Assembly (NCBI GenBank): GCA_938024995.1
Contig: CALJDU010000009.1
Span: forward strand, 1-64,000
Direction: 5' to 3'
Length of the DNA: 64,000 nt
From: an uncultured bacterium
GTDB taxonomy: Bacteria; Myxococcota_A; Polyangia; Polyangiales; Houyiibacteriaceae
The position numbers were made by a program, and so were the translations under genes. This document shows, one piece after another, positions 41,133 to 49,569 of this stretch (positions are counted from its first letter, which is position 1; each line of letters begins with the position of its first letter). Below the pieces are notes generated by a model. It saw nothing but the letters and a program-made list of their open reading frames with translations. It searched no databases and had not been told where the DNA came from.

Positions 41133-41585
41133 GCGGGCAGGCCGAGCGCGGAGAAGGGGAGCTGACTGGAGCGCGCGCCGCGGAGCTCGGTCTCAACACG
41201 CGCGAGCTCCTCGTCACTCGCCCCTTCTTGCGCCAACCAGCCGAGCGCGTCGGGCAGCGTCGCGTGTACCGCTTCGCTCCACGGTTTCCGGACCAGCCAT
41301 CCGATCGCGGTGATGATCCCTCGGGTCAGCGTCCCGAGATCGGGCGTGAGGCATGCGTTGGCGCGAACGTTCCGGGAGAGGACTTCATGCTTCCGGATCA
41401 TCTCCGCGATGATCTTCCGTTGCGATGCGTTCGGGAACGAGTTCGGACCGACGACCAAGAGAACGTAAACGTCTTCGTGGATCTGGCGCCTCGATGACGT
41501 GATTGATGTAGGTCATCAGGTCCTCGTCGATCATGTCTGCGATGTAGAACCAGATGACGTTCTTGGAGCCCCCGTTGACGATCAC
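41096..41585 (-). pseudogene. STAS-like paralogue, frameshifted
   Basis: From GTG 41585 the frame encodes the same N-terminus as its two paralogues (KNVIWFYIADMIDED and on to INHVIE near 41493), then runs into unrelated Arg-rich residues. The family sequence resumes in another frame at about 41492, reading RRQIHEDVYVLLVVGPN, then FPNASQRKIIAEMIR, and ends at 41096. Comparison with paralogues 41726 and 45263 shows that a single net frameshift (+1 or -2) accounts for the break. The promoter box TACCCT still stands 6 nt before the GTG. Either a young pseudogene or a sequencing error. Confidence 0.75.
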
Positions 41586-41591
41586 ATATGC

Positions 41592-41597
41592 AGGGTA
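41592..41597 (-). promoter_or_regulatory. -10-like box TACCCT, 6 nt before GTG 41585
   Basis: On the minus strand TACCCT is followed by GCATAT and then GTG. It is identical in sequence and spacing to the box at 1623. Confidence 0.45.
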
Positions 41598-41725
41598 GCG
41601 GTCCTCCGAAGACGCGCTCGTCCCCGCGCGATGAATTCACCCAACAGCGCTATCTGAGCTCAGAGGACGCGAAGGCGATACGGGCAGCATCACAAGTCGC
41701 ATCCAGCGACCTTTGCAGCAGCTTG

Positions 41726-42184
41726 CTAGCGGGTCTGAATCGCCGGCCGAACGGAGGCACGTGACACGAGCGCGGCCGACGCGTCGTGAAGCGCGGCGGT
41801 GACGTGAGCCGCCGAGGCACCTTCCTCTTCGAGCCAGCTCATCGCGTTCGTGAGGTGCGCGTGGACGGCTTCGGTCCAAGGCTTCCGCACGAGCCAGCCC
41901 ACTGCGGTGAGGACGCCGCGCACCATCGTGTTGAGCTCCGGTGTGACATACGCCACTGCGCGGACGCGCTTGGTCGACTCGTAGTTCGCGCGAATGGCGT
42001 CGGCGATGCGGCGACGTTGCGCTGCGTTGGGGAATCCCTGACGGCCCACAATCAGAACCGCGAAGACGCTTTGGTTCTCGTCGCACAGTGTGAGGAAGAC
42101 GTTGAGGTACGCCGAGATGTCCTCGTCGGTGACGCGCGCCATGTAGAACCACGCGACGTTCGCCTTCGAGCCGTGCACCAGCAT
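41726..42184 (-). CDS. STAS/SpoIIAA-like small protein, paralogue
   Basis: The protein has 152 residues, cytosolic and without signal. Strands and helices alternate: VAWFYMARVTDEDISAYL, FAVLIVGRQGFPNAAQRRR, and VRGVLTAVGWLVRKPW. The spacing and the RGxLTAxxWL block resemble a widespread SpoIIAA-like/STAS-like family of myxobacteria. STAS-like domains usually act as switches in partner-binding pathways or bind small ligands. Paralogues lie at 41096 (broken) and 45263. TAGCGT stands 6 nt before ATG 42184. The divergent neighbour at 42450 may be functionally linked. The fold assignment is by pattern only. Confidence 0.65.
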   Translation of the reverse strand: MLVHGSKANVAWFYMARVTDEDISAYLNVFLTLCDENQSVFAVLIVGRQGFPNAAQRRRIADAIRANYESTKRVRAVAYVTPELNTMVRGVLTAVGWLVRKPWTEAVHAHLTNAMSWLEEEGASAAHVTAALHDASAALVSRASVRPAIQTR

Positions 42185-42190
42185 GTCCTT

Positions 42191-42196
42191 ACGCTA
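42191..42196 (-). promoter_or_regulatory. -10-like box TAGCGT, 6 nt before ATG 42184
   Basis: On the minus strand TAGCGT is followed by AAGGAC and then ATG. It lies at one end of a 265-bp divergent gap; I see no other clear element in that gap. Confidence 0.45.
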
Positions 42197-42449
42197 GCAA
42201 CCCGATCTGCTGCGGCGCTCGGAAGGAACAGAAGGTGACCACCCTTTGGGGTCCCTGTCGCACGAAACGACAACGACAGAAGATCTGCGTCTTCGTCGAG
42301 CGACGGCCCTCGAAGGTAGCGAGTTCCGCTCGCGCTTTAGTTAGAGCGAAGTTCGGTACCTCACGAACGCGATCACGATCCCGAAGGTCACGCTTCGACT
42401 TTGCCATTGGCCATGGTTTGGTCCCCCGCTCAAACGCGAAAGAAATCCC

Positions 42450-43604
42450 ATGATCAACACCACGAAGTACTCGCTACCCTTTCAATATCCGACCTGGTCC
42501 GGCGAAGCCCGGTCGCTTGGAAGCGTGTCGCTGACCGAGTGGCTGCAGACCGCTCCCAAGCTCCTCGAGCCCGTGCGCGTGAAGGTTGAGGTTGCCGGAG
42601 AAACGGCGGAAGCGCAGCTTGAGGCGCCGAGCGGCGCGGGGTTCCCGATCGATCCGTCGCGTCTTCACGGATGCGTGCTCTTGACCGGGACCACGGGTTC
42701 GCTCGACGGGCTCGTGGGCTACCTCGCTGCCCGGCGCGCGCGCGTGATGAACAGTCACCTCGTCGTGATGGAATCAGGGAGCCCTTTGGCCGAACGCGTC
42801 TCGGCCAGCGCGATCCCCGGCGTCGAAGGTTACGTGGCTCAACGGGTCGACCGTATGTGCAGCGCGCTCTTTGACGACGTTCCCGCCGACGCACGAGGTG
42901 CGCTCTTTACCGACGAGTTGGTCGAGACCACGGAGCGATGGCTCCAAGAGCTTTGGCAGGTCGGGTTCTTCCGCGCCGTCAGTGATCGGACGCTGACCCG
43001 CGAGCAGTACATCTACACCCTCGAGAACATGCACCAGTTCGTTCGCTGGACGACTCGCATCTTGGGTCGCTGCGTCGGCCACGCGCACGATGGTCGTCTC
43101 CGCGATCACTTCCTCGATCACCTCGCGGGTGAGGTGAACCATGAGCGCCTGATCGAAACGGACCTCGAGGCGCTCGGCGTCTCGGTCGACTTCATGAAAG
43201 AGAGCATGGCGCCGAACGCGGGCACCCGGATCTTCATGGCCGTTCAAGAGAGCGCGGTGGGGTTCCATCACGACCCCGTCATGCTCATGGCGTCACCGAC
43301 CGCGGCCGAGGGAATGTCGGCACATCTCAGCCCGCTCTTCATCGAGTCGCTCCTCGCGTGCATCAAGGGGTTTGGAGTCGCGGAGCCCGCCAAGGCGGCT
43401 CGCTTCCTGACGTCGCACGTGAAGACAGACGGCGGCGACGATGGCCACTGGGTCGGGACCATCGCGTCTATCGCGCACCAGTTGCTGAGCGATTCGTCGC
43501 AGCAGATGTTCCTCTCGACGCTCCGCGCGTCGATGAGCGGACTGAAGCAATCGTTCGCCGACGCTGCGGATCACATGGCGCTCTTTGGTCCCGAGCCGAG
43601 CTGA
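42450..43604 (+). CDS. Haem-oxygenase-like iron-containing redox enzyme (HDO-type)
   Basis: The protein has 384 residues. An N-terminal region (1-145) of mixed alpha/beta character is unassigned. The C-terminal helical domain (about 150-384) resembles haem-oxygenase-like diiron oxidases: candidate metal ligands are E192 and H195 (YTLENMHQF), E228 and H231 (GEVNHERL), and H323, D327 and H333 (SHVKTDGGDDGHW). The last block has two more residues between Asp and His than the usual HxxxDxxxH. Such enzymes use a diiron site and O2 on amino acids or lipids. No ribosome site is obvious before ATG 42450. The PilZ gene follows after 5 nt, so they are co-transcribed. Confidence 0.65.
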   Translation: MINTTKYSLPFQYPTWSGEARSLGSVSLTEWLQTAPKLLEPVRVKVEVAGETAEAQLEAPSGAGFPIDPSRLHGCVLLTGTTGSLDGLVGYLAARRARVMNSHLVVMESGSPLAERVSASAIPGVEGYVAQRVDRMCSALFDDVPADARGALFTDELVETTERWLQELWQVGFFRAVSDRTLTREQYIYTLENMHQFVRWTTRILGRCVGHAHDGRLRDHFLDHLAGEVNHERLIETDLEALGVSVDFMKESMAPNAGTRIFMAVQESAVGFHHDPVMLMASPTAAEGMSAHLSPLFIESLLACIKGFGVAEPAKAARFLTSHVKTDGGDDGHWVGTIASIAHQLLSDSSQQMFLSTLRASMSGLKQSFADAADHMALFGPEPS

Positions 43605-43609
43605 GGACG

Positions 43610-45208
43610 GTGTCGCTGACGCAGAGTGAGCGACCTGAGCCATGGGGGGCGCGGGAAGAGTGGATCGAGGATCCGGTTCGAATCAGTCGGATCCTCGCGG
43701 TCGCGGAAGAGAACCGTCGAAGGGTGGTCTTTCGCGGCGCGGATGGAGAGCGCGTTGTCGGCAGGTGGGGTGATCTTTGTTGGCGTGCGGACCGGGCGCT
43801 GGTCGCTGGGGTGCGGCTCAGCTCGCCGGTCACGTGCACGCTTGACCTCGTGCTCGGTGTCGCGTCGTTTACGGTCGACGAGTCGAAGCGAGTACCGAGT
43901 CGCGTTCATCGCTCGCGTGCGCGCGATCATGTCCGCATCACGTGCGAGCGGACGGTGCGGGTCTGGCTTCGAGGGGACGAGCTCGAGACGACCACGATGA
44001 ACGTCTCACGAGAAGGTCTCGCGCTGATCGAGCCGCGGGAAGTGGAGGTCGGCGACCGCGCGCGCGTCGAGACGGACTCAACGCCACCGTTGTTCGCGAT
44101 TGTTCGCCACGTCTCCGCGGAGGCGGGAACGGTTGGGCTTGAGCTTGAGTCTCCGCGCGCGGCGCAGCCGTCGTGGGACGAGTACATCCGGAGCGCGCGA
44201 GGTTGGCGAACCGAAGAGAACCAAGCGAGCGCTGACGAGGTGTACACCCTCTTCGAGCGCGCGGGGTATCTCGAGACGGGGCCCTCCGCGCTCTCGGTTT
44301 CGCGCGAGTCGTATTTGGCCGCGTTCGACAAGCGGAGACGCGCGCCGGAGCTGGCCGTTCAGCACTCGTGGCCGGACGCGGATGGTCTGGTGTATTCGCT
44401 GAGCGGGGTCCGGCTTTACTCACGCGCTTGGTTTGGGTTCCACTTGGCCAAGCGCCCAGGTGACTGTCACGGCGCGTCGAAACGCGAGCTCTTGCGAAGC
44501 GCGATCACCGAGCATCACGAAGCGCTCCTTCAGCGCCCCAGCGCGGACTTCGTGTGCACCTACATTCGCGACGACGCGCGCTGGAGCAAGCTCGCTTTCC
44601 ACGAGTTCGCGTCGCGCTATGTCCCTGCGAAGCTCGCCGCGCAGCACGCGATCGTGCCCTGGTCGTTCGCGACGACGGAGCCCGTTCCGGTGTCCGTCGA
44701 CGCGACCGTGCGGCGCGCGACGAGCGACGAACGCGACCAGGTCGCGGCTTGGTTTGCGCGACATCACTCCCAGGTCTTCTGCGCGGCGCTCGATCTGGGT
44801 GCCGAGGCGCTCGCGATGGATGAGATCGTAAACTCGTGGCGGTCACACGGCATGGATCGCGCGCGGGAGGTGTGGTCCGCGCGTCGGGGAGATCAGCAGG
44901 CGTACGCCATCTCCGAGCGCGTCGAACCTGGGGTTCACTTCTTCGAGGTCCTCAACAGCGTTCGCCTTCTCGGTGATCCAGAGCTGTGGCCGGCGCTCCT
45001 TGAGTACGCGCGAACGCACTTCTTCGCACCGCCGCTCGCGCGCTTCGTCGCGTTGGTCGAGCCCACCGCGCGTCACGATTTCGCGGAGCGAGGTGGAACC
45101 TCGTTAGGCAAAGCGGTGCTCAATATTTATTCGCGCGAAGTCATCGCGGACTTGCTCGAGCACGTCTGGGAATTGTGCGGAGTCGGGGCCGAGACTATGG
45201 CGCCGTAG
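43610..45208 (+). CDS. PilZ-domain protein with C-terminal acyltransferase-like region
   Basis: The protein has 532 residues from GTG 43610, with GAGGA just upstream. The N-terminal beta domain (about 15-95) is placed like a YcgR-N domain. A PilZ domain follows (about 98-185) with both cyclic-di-GMP signatures: overlapping RxxxR motifs (R101-R105 and R105-R109) and NVSREG (NxSxxG, 131-136). The C-terminal 330 residues are alpha/beta with segments such as FHLAKRPGD and ADFVCTYIRDD that loosely recall GNAT-type acyltransferases; this part is uncertain. The protein is cytosolic, with no signal or membrane helix. Coupling to the iron enzyme suggests cyclic-di-GMP control of that pathway. Confidence 0.75.
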   Translation: MSLTQSERPEPWGAREEWIEDPVRISRILAVAEENRRRVVFRGADGERVVGRWGDLCWRADRALVAGVRLSSPVTCTLDLVLGVASFTVDESKRVPSRVHRSRARDHVRITCERTVRVWLRGDELETTTMNVSREGLALIEPREVEVGDRARVETDSTPPLFAIVRHVSAEAGTVGLELESPRAAQPSWDEYIRSARGWRTEENQASADEVYTLFERAGYLETGPSALSVSRESYLAAFDKRRRAPELAVQHSWPDADGLVYSLSGVRLYSRAWFGFHLAKRPGDCHGASKRELLRSAITEHHEALLQRPSADFVCTYIRDDARWSKLAFHEFASRYVPAKLAAQHAIVPWSFATTEPVPVSVDATVRRATSDERDQVAAWFARHHSQVFCAALDLGAEALAMDEIVNSWRSHGMDRAREVWSARRGDQQAYAISERVEPGVHFFEVLNSVRLLGDPELWPALLEYARTHFFAPPLARFVALVEPTARHDFAERGGTSLGKAVLNIYSREVIADLLEHVWELCGVGAETMAP

Positions 45209-45262
45209 CGGCGTCATGAGTCGAGTCGCGAGCTCCGGAATCGATGCGAGCCGGTGTGAACG

Positions 45263-45709
45263 TTACGACGCGGGCGCGAGCGAGTGGCGGAAAAGCTGAT
45301 TCGCGTTTTCGACCGCGTGAGCGAGGTCGGGCGCGGCGGCCCCACGTTCACGGAGCCAGGGCACCGCTTCCACGGCGGACACGGTGACGGTCTCTTCCCA
45401 TGACTTGCGAACGAGCCAGTTGATGGCCGTGAGGATCCCGCGCGCGACGCTGCTCAGCTTCGGAACGACGTAGGCGATCGCGACGATGCGGTCGGTTAGC
45501 TCGGGGTGATCGGTGATCGCGCTCGCGACGATTCTGCGCTGCGCTGCGTTTGGGAACGATCCCTCGTCCACGAGGACGACGGCATAGACGCGTTCGCGCT
45601 TCCTGCACAGCGCGAAGACCGCGTCCATGTACGCGCGGATCTCTTCGTCCGTCACTGGTCCTCGCATGTAGAACCAGCCGACGTTGTCTGATGCATCATG
45701 TACGAACAA
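45263..45709 (-). CDS. STAS/SpoIIAA-like small protein, paralogue
   Basis: The protein has 148 residues from TTG 45709; GGAG lies about 8 nt before it, so unlike its paralogues it has a ribosome site. VGWFYMRGPVTDEEI, SFPNAAQRR and ARGILTAINWLVRKSW align with the paralogue at 41726. It is convergent with the PilZ gene. Function unknown; the three copies flank the iron-enzyme/PilZ pair on both sides. Confidence 0.65.
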   Translation of the reverse strand: MFVHDASDNVGWFYMRGPVTDEEIRAYMDAVFALCRKRERVYAVVLVDEGSFPNAAQRRIVASAITDHPELTDRIVAIAYVVPKLSSVARGILTAINWLVRKSWEETVTVSAVEAVPWLRERGAAAPDLAHAVENANQLFRHSLAPAS

Positions 45710-45809
45710 CGCCTTGCTCCATTCCGTTGCACGACAGAGTAGCGCTGCGCGTTACCCCAGGGTGCGGGGTAGGAGAGACGGTCACCCGGAAGGAGCGATC
45801 CGCGGCGCG

Positions 45810-46811
45810 TTACGAAACGGTCCAGGTATGCCCTGATCGCATCAGTGCCTCGAAGTCAGGTGTCCCGAACTTGTCTTCGGCGAGCTTGCGTTGCGTGCGA
45901 ACCGACTCGTCGTAGACCGGACCCTCTTCGCGGAAGAGGACGCCAAGCGCGACCACGTTCGGCATATCGGCGAGCAAGAACGCGAGCGTGCGGTTCGTCT
46001 CGTCGTGGACGAGCAGGTCGGCTTCCGTGATGTCGCCGCCGAGATCCACGACCTCGAGCGAAAACGTGGCCTGGTTGAAGCGCACACCCTTATCGCTGTT
46101 CTTGCCGAAGACCATCGGCTTGCCGTGTTCCAACCAGAGCTGATACGCGGGGCCGGTCTTACGATCCGTGATGAGCTCGAAGATGCCGTCGTTGAAGACC
46201 GGGCAGTTCTGAAGGATCTCGACGAAACCGGTGCCCTGGAAACGGTAGGACGCCTCGAGGACATCCCCGAGCTTCTTGCTGACGTCGTATCCGCGGGCGA
46301 CGAACTTCGCCCCCGCACCGAGCGCGAAGCGTACCGGTACAACCGGCTGATCGACGCTCCCGAGCGGGCTGCTCGGCGTGACCTTTCCAACCGTTGAGGT
46401 CGGCGAGTATTGGCCCTTCGTCAGCCCGTAGATCTGGTTGTTGAAGAGCATGATCTGCAGGTTCACGTTGCGCCGCAAAAGGTGGAGCAAGTGGTTGCCG
46501 CCGATGCTCAGCCCGTCGCCGTCTCCGGTCACGACCCACACGTCGACCTCGGGGTTGGCGAGCTTGTGTCCGGTCGCGAACGCCGGTGCGCGACCATGGA
46601 TGGTGTGGAAGCCGTACGTGCTCATGTAGTACGGGAACCGGCTGCTGCAGCCGATGCCGCTGATCACGACGGTCTTCTCAAGGGAAGCGCCGACCTTCGG
46701 CAAAGTGCGCTGCACCGCCGCGAGGATCGCGTAGTCGCCGCAGCCGGGGCACCAGCGGACCTCTTGATCGCTGGCGAAGTCTTTGCGGGTGAGCTTTGGG
46801 TTCTCGGTCAT
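45810..46811 (-). CDS. korB: 2-oxoacid:ferredoxin oxidoreductase, beta subunit
   Basis: The protein has 333 residues, starting at ATG 46811 one base after the alpha-subunit stop. It binds thiamine diphosphate and Mg2+: VTGDGDGLSIGGNH is the TPP motif with the downstream Asn in MLFNNQIYGLTKGQ. WCPGCGDYAILAA and GIGCSSRFPY give Cys ligands for the [4Fe-4S] cluster. With the alpha/gamma subunit it oxidatively decarboxylates a 2-oxoacid, most likely 2-oxoglutarate, reducing ferredoxin and forming acyl-CoA. Whether Kor or another 2-oxoacid enzyme is intended is inferred from subunit layout, not proven. Confidence 0.93.
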   Translation of the reverse strand: MTENPKLTRKDFASDQEVRWCPGCGDYAILAAVQRTLPKVGASLEKTVVISGIGCSSRFPYYMSTYGFHTIHGRAPAFATGHKLANPEVDVWVVTGDGDGLSIGGNHLLHLLRRNVNLQIMLFNNQIYGLTKGQYSPTSTVGKVTPSSPLGSVDQPVVPVRFALGAGAKFVARGYDVSKKLGDVLEASYRFQGTGFVEILQNCPVFNDGIFELITDRKTGPAYQLWLEHGKPMVFGKNSDKGVRFNQATFSLEVVDLGGDITEADLLVHDETNRTLAFLLADMPNVVALGVLFREEGPVYDESVRTQRKLAEDKFGTPDFEALMRSGHTWTVS

Positions 46812-46812
46812 C

Positions 46813-48720
46813 TTACGCCTCCGCTCCATGCGCGCTTCCATGGGCATCGTACATCTGGTTTGGGTTCTTGCCCGCGAGGCGGGCCTCGATCGCGGCGACG
46901 AGCTCACCAATGTAGAACGGCTGTCCGCTGATCTTGTTGTAGCCCTGTGCGTTGATCCCGAACTCCGCGCGGAGGACCTTGTCGAGCATCCCGTTGTTCA
47001 TCTCCGGGACCATCACCTCGTCGAACCTACTGAGGAGCGCCGCGAGGTTCGGAGGGAAGGGCGAGAGGTGACGGAGATGAACGTGACTCACCCTCTTGCC
47101 GCTCGCGCGGACCTGCTCGACGGCTTGGTGAATCGCGCCGTAGGTCGAGCCCCAGCCGACCACCGCGAGCTCTCCCGAGTCTTCGCCCAGGTGGACCTTC
47201 GCGTCGGGCAGGTCTTTCTGAATCCCTGCGATCTTCGCTTCGCGCACCTTGGTCATCTTGTGATGGTTGTTCGGGTCGTAGCTGATGTGTCCCGAGTCGT
47301 GGTGCTTCTCGAGCCCGCCGATGCGGTGCATGAGCTCGGGCGTGCCAGGGACCGCCCAGGCGCGCGCCAAGGTGTCCTCGTCGCGGACGAAGGGATGGAA
47401 GCCCTCGGGGTCCGTACGGAAGTTCACCGGGAAGGGCTCGAACTGAGAGAGGTCGGGGATCTGCCACGGCTCCGCGCCGTTCGCGAGGTAGCCGTCGGTC
47501 AGCAAGATGACCGGCGTCATGTACTTGGTCGCGATGCGCACCGCTTCGATCGCCATGTAGAAGCAGTCGCCAGGAGTGGCCGCCGCGAGGACCGCGAGCG
47601 GAGCGTCGCCGTTTCGTCCCCACATCGCTTGCAAGAGGTCGCTCTGCTCGGTCTTTGTCGGCATGCCGGTCGAGGGACCGCCGCGCTGCACATCGCAAAC
47701 GACCAAGGGGAGCTCGACGCCGATGGCGAGACCGATCGCTTCGGCTTTGAGCGCGACGCCAGGACCGCTCGTCCCGGTCACGCCGAGCTGGCCGCCGTAG
47801 CTCGCGCCCACCGAAGCGCAGACCGCCGCGATCTCGTCTTCGGCTTGGAAGGTCGTAACGCCGAAGTGCTTGAGCTTAGCCAAGTGGTGAAGCAGTGAAG
47901 ACGCCGGCGTGATCGGGTAGCTGCCGTAGAAGACCTCAAGCCCCGCGAGCTTGGCGCCGTAGACCAGGCCCCACGCGGTTGCTTGGTTGCCTTCGATGTT
48001 GCGGTACCGGCCGGGGGCGAGCTCCGCGCGTGGAACCTGATAGGTGCCGATGCCGCTCGGCATCTCCGCGCTCTCGCCGTAGATGTGACCCGCGTTGAGC
48101 GCCGCGATATTCGCGTCCGCGAGAACAGGCTTCTTCTTGAACTTCTGCTTGAGCCAGTCGACGGTCGGCTGACGGTCACGACCGAAGAGCCAGAACATCA
48201 GACCAAGCGTCCACATGTTCTTACAGCGCTGACCATCCTTGGCGCCGAGTCCGTATTCCTTGACCGCCTCGAGCGTCATCTTCGTGATGTCGAGCGCGAG
48301 CACGCGGTAGGGATCGAGCGATCCGTCTTCAAGCGGGTTGGCCTCGAGCCCAGCCTTCTTCAGGTTGCCCTTGGTGAAGGCGCCGGTGTTCACGACGCAG
48401 AGCCCGCCGCGCTTGAGCGTATCGAGGTTCACCTTCAGCGCCGCTGGGTTCATCGCGACCAACACGTCGGGGGCATCGCCAGGCGTCATGATGTCGATCG
48501 ACGCGAAGTGGATCTGAAACCCAGAGACGCCGTACGTCGTTCCCGCAGGGGCCCGGATCTCCGCCGGGTAGTCTGGGAAGGTCGCGAGGTCGTTGCCCAT
48601 CAAGGCGGTCGCGGCGGTGAACTGAGAGCCCGTGAGCTGCATCCCGTCCCCTGAGTCTCCCGCGAAGCGGATGACGACAGAGTCCAGGTCCTCACGAAGA
48701 TGCGTGCTGGGTGTGGTCAT
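46813..48720 (-). CDS. korA: 2-oxoacid:ferredoxin oxidoreductase, fused gamma-alpha subunit
   Basis: The protein has 635 residues; ATG 48720 fits the family better than upstream codons. The gamma domain (about 12-200) has RFAGDSGDGMQLTGSQF, and the alpha (pyrimidine-binding) domain follows, with GSYPITPASSLLHHLA and QAEDEIAAVCASVGASYGG. The C-terminal region (VVGWGSTYGAIHQAVEQ) is domain III. This gamma-alpha fusion with a separate beta subunit is the common two-gene KorAB form. The product is cytosolic and feeds reduced ferredoxin to other pathways, possibly the Rieske and iron enzymes elsewhere in the window. Confidence 0.93.
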   Translation of the reverse strand: MTTPSTHLREDLDSVVIRFAGDSGDGMQLTGSQFTAATALMGNDLATFPDYPAEIRAPAGTTYGVSGFQIHFASIDIMTPGDAPDVLVAMNPAALKVNLDTLKRGGLCVVNTGAFTKGNLKKAGLEANPLEDGSLDPYRVLALDITKMTLEAVKEYGLGAKDGQRCKNMWTLGLMFWLFGRDRQPTVDWLKQKFKKKPVLADANIAALNAGHIYGESAEMPSGIGTYQVPRAELAPGRYRNIEGNQATAWGLVYGAKLAGLEVFYGSYPITPASSLLHHLAKLKHFGVTTFQAEDEIAAVCASVGASYGGQLGVTGTSGPGVALKAEAIGLAIGVELPLVVCDVQRGGPSTGMPTKTEQSDLLQAMWGRNGDAPLAVLAAATPGDCFYMAIEAVRIATKYMTPVILLTDGYLANGAEPWQIPDLSQFEPFPVNFRTDPEGFHPFVRDEDTLARAWAVPGTPELMHRIGGLEKHHDSGHISYDPNNHHKMTKVREAKIAGIQKDLPDAKVHLGEDSGELAVVGWGSTYGAIHQAVEQVRASGKRVSHVHLRHLSPFPPNLAALLSRFDEVMVPEMNNGMLDKVLRAEFGINAQGYNKISGQPFYIGELVAAIEARLAGKNPNQMYDAHGSAHGAEA

Positions 48721-48802
48721 GGGTATTCCGAAAAGGCTGTTCGACGAGAACAACGCCGAGCTCCTGGCTCGAGCGCGCTGGACTATTGAGCCTCCCGACC
48801 GC

Positions 48803-48831
48803 TTGCGCCACAAAAACCCGCCCGGTACTTG
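48803..48831 (+). promoter_or_regulatory. Promoter TTGCGC-N17-TACTTG for trpF
   Basis: TTGCGC at 48803-48808 and TACTTG at 48826-48831 have a 17-nt spacer. GTG 48838 begins 6 nt after the -10 box, matching the leaderless pattern and favouring that start over TTG 48829. Confidence 0.4.
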
Positions 48832-48837
48832 AGCAAT

Positions 48838-49452
48838 GTGGTCGAGGTTAAAGTCTGTGGTGTCCGAACCGTTCACGACGCGCGCCTGTGTGTCGCTTTG
48901 GGGGCCTCAGCCGTGGGTCTCAATTTCTGGCCGGGCACCCCGAGATGCGTCGATGTGAGAATCGCCAAAGAGATCGTCTCCGAGGTCGGCGGTTCCGTCG
49001 AAGTGGTCGGGGTCTTCGTGGACCAAGATCGGGCGTTCATCGAGGAGGTACGCCAGGTCACCGGGCTCCGCTGGGTACAGCTCCATGGAGGGGAAGACGA
49101 CGCCTTCGTTCGCTCGCTGCTTCCCAACGCGTACAAGGCGGTCCGCGTCCGTCCGGGGGTGGCGATCCCCCGATTCTCCGGTGCGCGACTCTTGGTCGAC
49201 AGCTTCGTCAAAGACGCGATGCCAGGCGGAACCGGTCATACCTTCGCGTGGGATCTCGTGACAGGGCTGGCTGATGAAGTGGAGCTCACCCTCGCTGGTG
49301 GGCTCACTCCGCGCAACGTCGCGGACGCCATCGAAACGGTGCGGCCCGCCCGCGTCGATGTCGCGAGCGGAGTGGAGCTCCGACCTGGGGTGAAGGACCG
49401 CGCAAAGGTCGAGGCCTTCCTCTCGGCCGTGCGCGCCGCCTCCGTTGACTGA
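48838..49452 (+). CDS. trpF: Phosphoribosylanthranilate isomerase
   Basis: The protein has 204 residues from GTG 48838 (207 from TTG 48829). It is a TIM barrel catalysing the Amadori rearrangement of N-phosphoribosylanthranilate in tryptophan synthesis. VKVCGVR holds the catalytic Cys, VGVFVDQ and WVQLHGGED are barrel strands, LLVDSF carries the catalytic Asp, and VDVASGVEL is the phosphate-binding block. It stands alone here; no other trp genes are in the window. It is divergent from the korA gene. Confidence 0.95.
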   Translation: MVEVKVCGVRTVHDARLCVALGASAVGLNFWPGTPRCVDVRIAKEIVSEVGGSVEVVGVFVDQDRAFIEEVRQVTGLRWVQLHGGEDDAFVRSLLPNAYKAVRVRPGVAIPRFSGARLLVDSFVKDAMPGGTGHTFAWDLVTGLADEVELTLAGGLTPRNVADAIETVRPARVDVASGVELRPGVKDRAKVEAFLSAVRAASVD

Positions 49453-49556
49453 ACTGTGTCCCCCAGTTCCGGAGCGTGTTGCTCGCGAGTCTTCGAAGGA
49501 CCGAGCCCGCCCGCGCGGATTTCATCGACCGTTCGTGCCGCTCGAAATCGGGACGG

Positions 49557-49562
49557 TACTCT
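49557..49562 (+). promoter_or_regulatory. -10-like box TACTCT, 7 nt before ATG 49570
   Basis: TACTCT at 49557-49562 is followed by seven bases and then ATG 49570, which opens a 24-codon frame in phase with the disrupted gene downstream. Confidence 0.35.
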
Positions 49563-49569
49563 CTCGCCG

